58,082 nt of DNA from Clostridium sp. CAG:508 (GTDB lineage: Bacteria; Bacillota; Clostridia; TANB77; CAG-508): assembly GCA_000435755.1 (NCBI GenBank), contig FR889081.1, positions 24,466-82,547 of the forward strand, given 5' to 3'. Positions 7,745 through 16,500 of the stretch are shown piece by piece (position 1 is the stretch's first letter; the number at the start of each line of letters is the position of its first letter). The notes beneath the pieces were generated by a model. The model did no database searches. It was not told the origin of the DNA and worked only from the letters and a program-made list of their open reading frames with translations. Made by a program: the position numbers and the translations under genes.

Positions 7745-9166
7745 CTATTTTTTATAAACTGGTATTCTAATTACAACTTCAGTACCTTTTCCTGCTTCAC
7801 TTTTTATATCAATACTTCCATTGTTTTGTTCTATAATTTCTTTTGCAATTGGAAGTCCTAGTCCAGTTCCACCAAGTTCTCTTGATCTTGCTTTATCTAC
7901 TCTATAAAATCTTTCAAATATTCTAGATAAATCTGCCTCTGGAATTCCAATTCCATTATCTATAACCTTAATATATGCGTCATTATATACGAATCCAACA
8001 TATACTTTGATTACACCATTTTCTGGAGTATATTTTATGGCATTAGAAATTATATTTAATATTACTCTTTCTATTCCATATTTGTCTGCATTTACTGGTG
8101 GTACATTTGCTGTTACAAAACATTCAACATTATGATTTTTCTTTTCCACCTCAAAACGTAGTCTATCAATACAATTTTTCGTTAGTTCTCCTAAATCAAA
8201 TACAGATTCTTCTTTTGTTACTTTTTTATTATCATATCTAGAAAGCACTAGCAAGTCTGTAACAAGTCTTGCCATTCTTCTAGCTTCTGAGCTAATAACT
8301 TCTAAGAACTTAGTTTGCATTTCTTTGTCATAGTCACTCTCAAGTAAAGTATCTGCATATCCCATTATTGATGTAATAGGTGTTTTTAATTCATGTGATA
8401 CATCTGCTACAAACTCTTTTCTCATATTGTCTAGTTTTACATGTTCTGTAATATCTTGAATTACTACTATTACTCCCTCTGGCTTGTCACTTTCATCTTG
8501 GAAAGGTGCAAATAATAGGTTAATATATTTTTCTCCTATATTTAGTCTTTGTTCTGATGAAGTCCAATTTTCTAAATATACTATTTTCTCTAAGTTTATA
8601 TCTGTATTAAATTTTGTGAATATACTATTAAATGTGTTTTTTTCATTAGTTAAATTTAATAATTGTATTGCTGCTGGGTTTATATGAATAATATTGCCCT
8701 CCATGTCAAAGGCAATAATTCCGTCTGTCATATGTAATAAAATAGTTTCAATTTGTCTTTTTTGTCTAGCTACTTCATTTAAATTCTGCTTTAGTTCATT
8801 TGTCATTAAATTAAAGGCATTTGATAGTTCTGATATTTGTGTTTGATTTTTATTTTGCTCTTTAAATTCAACTTCTTCACCATTTGCAATTTTTTCTGCG
8901 TTTTCAATTAGATTGTCTATTGGTTTTACTATTGCTTTATGTATAAAATACCCTACTAACACAGTAATAATGGCAAAAACGCCTATTGCAATTGCCATTA
9001 TTAATAATGTTTGTGATGTTTTTTCAGCTATTATTGTATTTATTTCTGTATTTGCTGTTTCAATTTGCTTTAAACTATTTATATTTAAAAATGATAATGC
9101 ACCAATTATAATTATTCCTATTATGAAAAAAATTAGTATAATTTTTGTTTGTATACTTTTTATCAT
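7745..9166 (-). CDS. walK: Sensor histidine kinase WalK/PhoR-like
   Basis: 473 residues from ATG 9166, chosen because GAAGGAAGG precedes it; the frame also has a TTG at 9193. Two membrane helices (about 9-27 and 53-76) enclose a very short outer segment of about 25 residues. Then HAMP (77-130), PAS (about 140-240), HisKA with phospho-acceptor His258 in DVSHELKTP, and a HATPase_c domain with DNGIGI and GTGLGL. Paired with the response regulator just upstream (54-bp gap). Typical WalK has a large extracellular Cache-type domain; this one lacks it, and YycH/YycI are absent, so the signal is probably sensed within the membrane or by the PAS domain. A PhoR-like role cannot be excluded. Confidence 0.88.
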   Translation of the reverse strand: MIKSIQTKIILIFFIIGIIIIGALSFLNINSLKQIETANTEINTIIAEKTSQTLLIMAIAIGVFAIITVLVGYFIHKAIVKPIDNLIENAEKIANGEEVEFKEQNKNQTQISELSNAFNLMTNELKQNLNEVARQKRQIETILLHMTDGIIAFDMEGNIIHINPAAIQLLNLTNEKNTFNSIFTKFNTDINLEKIVYLENWTSSEQRLNIGEKYINLLFAPFQDESDKPEGVIVVIQDITEHVKLDNMRKEFVADVSHELKTPITSIMGYADTLLESDYDKEMQTKFLEVISSEARRMARLVTDLLVLSRYDNKKVTKEESVFDLGELTKNCIDRLRFEVEKKNHNVECFVTANVPPVNADKYGIERVILNIISNAIKYTPENGVIKVYVGFVYNDAYIKVIDNGIGIPEADLSRIFERFYRVDKARSRELGGTGLGLPIAKEIIEQNNGSIDIKSEAGKGTEVVIRIPVYKK

Positions 9167-9220
9167 TTTTGGTTTCCTTCCTTCAAGGTACAAATCTGGT
9201 TAGAAAAGACTGGTAATTAT

Positions 9221-10018
9221 TTAGTTGGTTGCTAAATAATATCCAACTCCTCTTTTGGTAATTAAAATCTTTGGAGCTGATGTGTCTTTTTCGATTTTTT
9301 CTCTTATTCTTCTTACTGTAACATCTACTGTTCTAATATCTCCATAATATTCATAGCCCCATACTTTTTCAAGTAAAGTTTCCCTTGTTACTACTTGGCC
9401 GGGCTGATTTGCTAAATATTTTAATACCTCAAATTCTCTTAAAGTTAAATCAATTATTTTTCCTCTAACTTTAACTTCAAACCTTTCTGTATCTAAAATT
9501 AAATCACCTAATTCTATTACAACGTTTTCTTTTTTAGGTTTTTCTACATTTGCTGAGTTTTGTACTTGAACTTCAGCTTTTCTCAAGTTTGCTTTTACTC
9601 TTGCCATTAGTTCTCTTACACTAAATGGTTTTGTTATATAGTCATCTGCTCCTAGCTCTAAGCCTAGTATTTTGTCAATTTCTTCATCTTTTGCAGATAA
9701 TATTAGAATAGGCACATTTAGTATATGTCTTAATTTTTTGCATACAGTTAGTCCATCTATTTTTGGAAGCATAATATCTAATAAAATTAAATCTGGTTTT
9801 TGTTCTGTTGCAATTCTTATTGCTTCTTCTCCATCATTAGCTTCTAAAGTAGCATACCCTTCTTTTTGTAAATTGTATGTTAAAATATCCACTATTGGTT
9901 TTTCATCATCTACTACAAGAATAGTTTTTTTAGATTCTTCTACGGAATTCAACTCTGTAGAATTTTCTTCTACTAAATTTAGATCTTCTTTTTTTAATTT
10001 TTCTTTATTATTCTCCAC
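9221..10018 (-). CDS. walR: OmpR-family response regulator WalR/PhoP-like
   Basis: 265 residues from a GTG at 10018 with AAAGGTAGGG upstream. After an acidic 30-residue extension, the receiver starts KTILVVDDEK and has Asp81 in LLDIMLPKIDG and Lys in the ITKPFS loop; the C-terminal winged helix contains LTLREFEVLKYLA and RTVDVTVRRIREKIE, close to WalR/PhoP. It heads the operon walR-walK-lepB-holB-ricT-ferredoxin. The extension before the receiver is unusual; no internal start fits better. Promoter and 11-bp repeat array lie upstream. Confidence 0.9.
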   Translation of the reverse strand: MENNKEKLKKEDLNLVEENSTELNSVEESKKTILVVDDEKPIVDILTYNLQKEGYATLEANDGEEAIRIATEQKPDLILLDIMLPKIDGLTVCKKLRHILNVPILILSAKDEEIDKILGLELGADDYITKPFSVRELMARVKANLRKAEVQVQNSANVEKPKKENVVIELGDLILDTERFEVKVRGKIIDLTLREFEVLKYLANQPGQVVTRETLLEKVWGYEYYGDIRTVDVTVRRIREKIEKDTSAPKILITKRGVGYYLATN

Positions 10019-10068
10019 AAAAAAGCCCTACCTTTCTTACTTTTAAGACTTATAACTTTGATACTATA

Positions 10069-10097
10069 TTTATATCATAATAACTAATTTTGTACAA
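10069..10097 (-). promoter_or_regulatory. Promoter of the walR operon
   Basis: Minus strand TTGTAC (10097-10092), 17-bp spacer, TATAAA (10074-10069), about 50 bp before the GTG start. Confidence 0.6.
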
Positions 10098-10114
10098 GTT
10101 TTTTTCAATAATTT

Positions 10115-10153
10115 TGTCACATTTTTGAAATAATTTTGAAATGATTTTGTAAT
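10115..10153. promoter_or_regulatory. Four degenerate 11-bp direct repeats upstream of walR
   Basis: Plus strand TGTCAC, TGAAAT, TGAAAT, TGTAAT start at 10115, 10126, 10137 and 10148, exactly 11 bp apart with T-rich 5-bp spacers. The two outer units fit the known WalR half-site TGTWAH; the two inner ones differ at one base. The array begins 18 bp upstream of the -35, a position suited to autoregulation. Confidence 0.5.
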
Positions 10154-10157
10154 AGAA

Positions 10158-10190
10158 AAAGAAGGCTACTTTCGTAACCCTCTTTTCTTA
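10158..10190 (-). terminator. Terminator of the small membrane protein gene
   Basis: On the minus strand AGAGGGTTAC, loop GAAA, GTAGCCTTCT, then TTTTTC. The 10-bp stem (10160-10169 with 10174-10183) includes two G-U pairs that would be mismatches on the plus strand, so it acts for the minus-strand gene ending at 10195. Confidence 0.8.
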
Positions 10191-10194
10191 GCAA

Positions 10195-10446
10195 TTATCT
10201 GCGATTCAGTTTCTTCAGATAGCGTTTAATGGGCTTCTGGAATGCCAATGCGATTCCATAACCAATAATTGCAAATCCGAAGATCCAGCCGGTGTATGCC
10301 CATACTCCAAAGAGTGTGGAATCCACACTTGCCTTGATTCCGAAAGGCAGAACCTTCGCCATGTAGGAACCCATAATATAGATTCCAAATAAACTGATGA
10401 GAATGCCCAACAGCTCCGAGATCAACGTTCTTGTAGTCTTTTTCAT
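10195..10446 (-). CDS. Small two-helix membrane protein, unknown function, G+C-rich
   Basis: 83 residues: basic MKKTTRT start, hydrophobic helix about 8-33, a short polar loop, second helix about 48-68, basic tail ending KKLNRR. No family recognised. ATG at 10446 follows AAGGAGATATACATC. It has its own terminator. Base composition stands out: a hand count of 10201-10440 gives 106 G+C of 240 (44%), against 19 of 60 in a neighbouring coding line (9241-9300). Codons such as CTG, GGC and ATC dominate, unlike every other gene here. Recent acquisition is the simplest reading. Confidence 0.8.
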   Translation of the reverse strand: MKKTTRTLISELLGILISLFGIYIMGSYMAKVLPFGIKASVDSTLFGVWAYTGWIFGFAIIGYGIALAFQKPIKRYLKKLNRR

Positions 10447-10520
10447 GATGTATATCTCCTTAATAAATAAATTTTAATACCTTAATTATACCATTTTTTC
10501 TTATATAAATCAAATTTAGT

Positions 10521-13500
10521 TTACATAAGTATTTCTATGTTATACACTCCATCTGCAGAATTTAGCTCAATTTTCTTATCTGGTATTTCTTTTCCATTTA
10601 GTTTAAAGCTTTCTACTGTGTTATTTTTACCATTTGGATTACTTACATGAATGTTATATACAGAGTTTCCATGTTTATATTTTATGCTATATTCTTTCCA
10701 GTCGCTTGGAATACATGGCTGTATACTTAGGTATCCATTTTCTATGCGTAGGCCTAATAAATACTTAATACCTGCTTCATACATCCAGCTACTTGAGCCT
10801 GTGTACCATGTCCAACCACCTCGTCCTGCTAAATTTTTTTGAGTATATACATCTGCACTAATTACATATGGTTCTACTTTATATTTGTTTGCCGCTTCTT
10901 TCGTTCTACTATGCTCAATTGGGTTTATCATTCTATAATATTCCCCTGCTTTATCTCCAAAGCCTAGCAAACTAAATGCAATTATTGCCCAAATAGCTCC
11001 ATGTGTGTATTGTCCTCCATTTTCTCTGGTTCCTGGTACATAGCTGCTAATATAGCCTGGTTTTAGTATTCCTTTGTCAAATGGCGGGTCTAGTAATTTT
11101 ATCACTCCATTTTCTTTATCTATTAAGTGGTTCTCTAAACTTTCCATTGATATATATTTTTTATCATTGTCTCCTGCTCCTGATATTACAGACCAGCTTT
11201 GTGCAATTGAATCTATTCTACATTCCTGGTTTTGCATACTTCCTAAAACATTTCCGTCATCCATAAATGCTCTTCTAAACCATCTGCCGTCCCATCCACT
11301 AGCATTTAATGCTCTCTTTAATTTTTCTGTTATTTCTTCATATTTTTTTGCTAAATCTGGTTCATCTTTTTCTATACATATTGGAATAAATTTCTTCAAA
11401 ACATCATACATAAAAAATCCCAACCATATACTCTCACCTTTACCTTTATTTCCTACTGTACTAAATCCGTCATTCCAGTCTCCTGAACCTATTTTAGGTA
11501 AGCCATTTTCTCCAAAGTCTAAAGATATTTCTATTGCTTTTTTGCAATGTTCATAAATGCTTTCTGTTAATTCTGTCTGCTCATATCTATCATACTTTTC
11601 GTCGACTCCTGTTTCAAGTATAGCACCTGTTAGATATGGCGTTTGAATATCTAGTATTTGCTTATCTCCTGTAAATGATATATAGTCTTCTACTAAATAC
11701 ACTAACCATAATCTGTCGTCTGTAAATCTTGTGCGTATTCCTCTAATTGTTTCTTCATGCCACCAATGTTCTACATCTCCTTCTATAAATTGATGTGCAC
11801 TGTGTTTTATTATTTGCTGTTTTGTAAACTCTGGATCAACATATTTTAATGCAATTGTATCTTGAAGTTGGTCTCTAAATCCATATGCTCCACCAGATTG
11901 ATAATATCCTGTTCTTCCTAATAATCTTGAAGTTATAGTTTGATAAATTAACCAACTATTTAACAAAATATTTGTAGATTCCAATGGTGTACTTACTTGT
12001 AGATTATCTGTTATGCCTCTCCAGTAATTTTTAGTTTTTTCATATTCTTCTTTTACTTTGCTTAAATTACAATACTTGTATGCTATATCTTGGCACTCTA
12101 AAACAGTTTTACCCACACCTAATGTAAATACAATTTCCTTGCTTTCTAGTGCTTCTAGTTCTACCTCACATTGAATAGCAATTATTCCATTTTGCCATAA
12201 ACTGTTTGAATTATCTAATTTTATTTGGCGTATTCCATCTGGATTTGCTAAACCTCCATTGCCCACAAAGTTTTGCTTACTTCCAGTATATGATGTTATT
12301 TTTTCGCCACTTGATACAAATAAATATTGTGAAAATGTTTCTTCTTGGGCGGTATTTTTCATACAAATTACATTTGAATTTGGTATAAATTCTAAAGTAC
12401 AATATCCATTTGATTTAAGCTCATCTTCTTCTAACACTGGTTTTATATAATACACAAGTTTTAGTTTTTTCTTTTTTAGTCCATTGTTTTCAAGTTTTAG
12501 AGTTTGCACCTTTATATTATCTTCCATTGGAATATACATTTCTAAATTTTGACTTATTTCATCACTTTGATGGCGATATTTTGCATATCCTAATCCATAT
12601 GTGATATAGTAGTCATTATCGTCTGGACATGGATTTAAGCCCATAGACCATACTTTTTTACTTTCTTCATTTTGCAAGTATATTATTTCTGACGGTACAT
12701 CTTGTACTGGTAAGTTTCTCCATGCTGTTAATCTATTTAATCTGCTATTTTTATACCAAGTATAACCTCCCATTCCCTCTGTTACTAAAGTTCCAAATTG
12801 CTTGTTAGTTAAGATATGGCTCCATACTGTTGGTAATTTTTCATCTTTATTTACACGAATTATATATTCTTTTCCGTCTTGTGAAAAACCACCGTAATCA
12901 TTTAAATATTTTAGCTCTGTTAATTTTTCTCTTTTAGCTGGTATGGTTTCTACCATTCTTGGTGTTTCTTCAAATGGTATATCTTTTATACTATCTAGAT
13001 ACTCATCTTCAAGTTCTTTTAAATACCTGTATATATTGCCATAACTTGCATTTAAAGTTAAGTTTGCACGATACTCAAAAAAGTTTATCTCATCTTGTGA
13101 TAAATTTTCTAATACAAAAATTCCACTTTTTATATTTTGCAAATATGATAAATTCTCATTTGAAATACTGTTATATATTTCATCTCTTAGATTACCGTCA
13201 TAACTGTATTTTTCTTGATTTATAATTATCAAATCTACTAATATATTTTTCACTCTAAAATAGTTATAGGCTTTTAAAGTTTCTTCTAAAGTTTCTATTT
13301 CGTCTTTTTCTTTTATTTTTAATAACAGTATCGGCAAATCTCCTGAAATCCCATACTGCCACAACCTGCTTACAGGTGCTTCCATACTGCTACAAGTTAG
13401 AGTCTTTAATGGGTTATTATATAGCAAATATCCTAACATTTTTTGGTACAGCTCAGTTTGTCTTGCATTTACTCCTAAATATTTATTTTCCGCTTCTTTA

Positions 13501-16500
13501 CTAGCTCTCGCAAGTTCAAAGTTGTGTTTAATTGTAGCTTGGCTTGTAAATTCTTTTAAGGTTTCTTCTACTTTTTGTTTAGTTTCTGCAACTGCTAAAA
13601 TTAAATTAAGTGTTACCTTTTCTTCTGGCTTTATTGTTATAGTTCTTTTCATACTTGCAATCGGTTCTGTTGTCAACTGCATATTGTTACTAAATGGAAT
13701 TGAATTTTTTATTGCTATTGGAAGCCCTAATTCATTCCTTCCATAAAATTTTTCCTTATCTATTTCATATTCTAGCTTTCCTACTGTCTCATTTTCTGTG
13801 TAAAATTTTATACCTAAAAATACTTGATTTTCGTTATCTGTCCTTTTTCTTCTAGTAACTAAAATTGCTTCTAAATCATCTAAATATTCATAGTTTAAAA
13901 ATAAATTATTAAAACTTGGGTGGCTGTAGTCTTGTGCTGGTTCTGAAAGTACAGGTTCTAAAAAGCTTGTAATTTCTAGTGTTTTGCTTTCTAGCCCATG
14001 GTTTGTTATTTCTAAACTTCTTAACTCTACTGGGCTATCTACCATAACACTTGTTTTTAATATTGTTTCTATTCCACCATCTTGTCTTACTATTTTGTTT
14101 TGATCATCTGAAAAATACATTACATATTTGTCTGCATTATTCATATAACTCATTTTATTAGCTGTCCATATTCTATTTGTTTTTACATCTTTTATATAAA
14201 AGAAAATTCCTTGTTCAATATCATTTGTTTTTTTGTACCTATTTATTAGTATATTTTTGTACTTACTATAGCCTTCTCCTTTGGCATTCATTACAACTGT
14301 ATACTCATTACTTGATATTACATTTATTTGTGGAATTTTCAAGTTTGGCTTAGTTATTTCTCTTACTGAATAATTATTATCATATACATATTTTATTTTT
14401 TCTACTTTTTCTTTTTCCTCTTTTGTAATTATTATATTTTCTGGCATTTTTTCTTGAAGTAGAATGTCTATTGCCTTTAATTCAGGGTTTTCCATAAATC
14501 TTTTTTGCATTATATTATTCTTAAATAGGTTGTTTATTGCAAGTAATATTAAGCCTTGGTGATGTGCCATATATGTTTTTACTACTGCATATTTTTCACC
14601 TTTTTTTAATCTAGTTGGAGTATAGTCAATTGATTCATAAAATCCATATTGTTTATACATACCGTTTTTTTCTAATATTTTTAAATTTTCAACAACCTCT
14701 TTTGGAGCCTCTGTAAGCGCTAAAATACTTCCGTAAGAACTTGTTACCATTTCATCTGAAAGTCCTCTTTTTAATCCTATCCAAGGGATCCCAAAAGCTT
14801 TATATTGATAATTGTTTTGCAAGTCTTTTAAATAAAAAGCTGATTCTGATATTCCCCAAGGAATGTTGAGTTTTTTAGCATATTCTTTCTGGCTCATAAG
14901 CATAAACTTGCATGACTCATCTAATATGCTACCCGGATATTTAGGAATATTTATATTTGGCATAAAATATTCAAAAGCTGTTCCAGACCACGATATTAGT
15001 CCTTTATATTTATTCAATATTGTAAGTGTTCTACTCAAATTGTTCCAATGTCTTGCTGGTACATCTTTTTTTGCTATTGCTATTAAGCTAGTTTGCCTTG
15101 CTTCTGATGCAAGTAAATCATAATATGAATCTGTTAAACTGTTTTCCTCTATATTAAATCCAATTGAAAATAGTCGAGTGTTTTCATCATATAGTTTTGA
15201 AAAATCTGTGTTTTTAATTAGTGTATCTACTGTTAAAAGTAATGCTTCAACATTGTTTTCTTGAATATGTTCTAGTAAAAATTGTTTTAAAGTAAATAAA
15301 TATCCAACCAAATTTCCACTATCTACTGATGAAATATATCTTGGTATTAAAGGTTGTAAATTATCTAGGTTATACCAGTTGTATAAATGACCATTCCATT
15401 TTGGAAGATTACTAATTGTATTTAGCATTTTTTCCAATAATTTAAGTGTGTCTTCTAAATTTTCGTAACCCAAATCATAACTAGCTACTACTGCAAGTAA
15501 GCCTAACCCAATATTTGTAGGTGAAGTTCTATTCACAAGTTTTGGTTTTCTATCTTCTTGGTAGTTATCTGGTGGTAGAAAATTGCTTTTTTCATTTATA
15601 AATTCTTTAAAATACTGCCAAGTTTTTTTGCCTAAATTTAATAAATATTCTTTGTCTGCATCATTTAATTTTTCTAGCTGTGGCGTTACTTTATATTCTT
15701 TACTTATTTGCCACATTACTGCAGGAGTAATTGTCCAAAGTAGTCCAAATAAAAGTATAAATATATTGCTGAATTTTAATGGTAATATAAATAACATTGC
15801 TAGTGTTAATACGCCTAAAATAACGTTTAAAATCATATTTTTATAATACGAAAATAAATCTTTTTTTGCATTTTTTTCAGCTTCTTCTGCTGTCATCCAT
15901 TCAAGTAAATGTTTTTGGGTAACAAATACTCTTCTTAAAGTTTTTATACAAGCATTTAAGCTAAAATATGCTTTGTCTGGTAAATTTCCTAAAGCTAATA
16001 ATCCTCTTTGAATTGCTGCATTTGGTCCCGATATTGTTTTTGTAAAAGTTTTTTGTGGTTTTTCTTGATCCTTTTTAAATAATATACGGTTTAATAATTC
16101 TAAAATAGTTGGAATTATTGTTGCTATCACAAGCAAAGTTATTATTGGCCATATTTTTATATTAAACAATAGCTTGAAAATACTTACATAAACCATTGAT
16201 ATTACTACTGTTGGCTCCAATAAACTTCTTACTAAATTGTCTAAAATTTTGTATCTTGATAATATACTTAATGGGTTTTCCTTTTTCTCTCCTCTTTTAT
16301 TTATAATGCTACTGCCTAACCATTGCACCAATTGCCAGTCTCCACGTATCCATCTGTGAAGCCTTGCTTTAAAACTATTATATCCTGTAGGGTATCCATC
16401 AAGTAACATTATATCTGTTGCCAGTCCACATCTTAAGTAACTTCCCTCTAGTAAATCGTGGCTTAACACAGTATTTTGAGGTATTTCATTTGTAAGTACA

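Noticed and set aside
9167..9193. TTG start for the histidine kinase
   Set aside because: The ATG at 9166 has a clear GAAGGAAGG site while the TTG has none.
11074..11556. Plus-strand frame of 160 codons inside the glucan synthase gene
   Set aside because: Shadow of a conserved GH94 region on the other strand.
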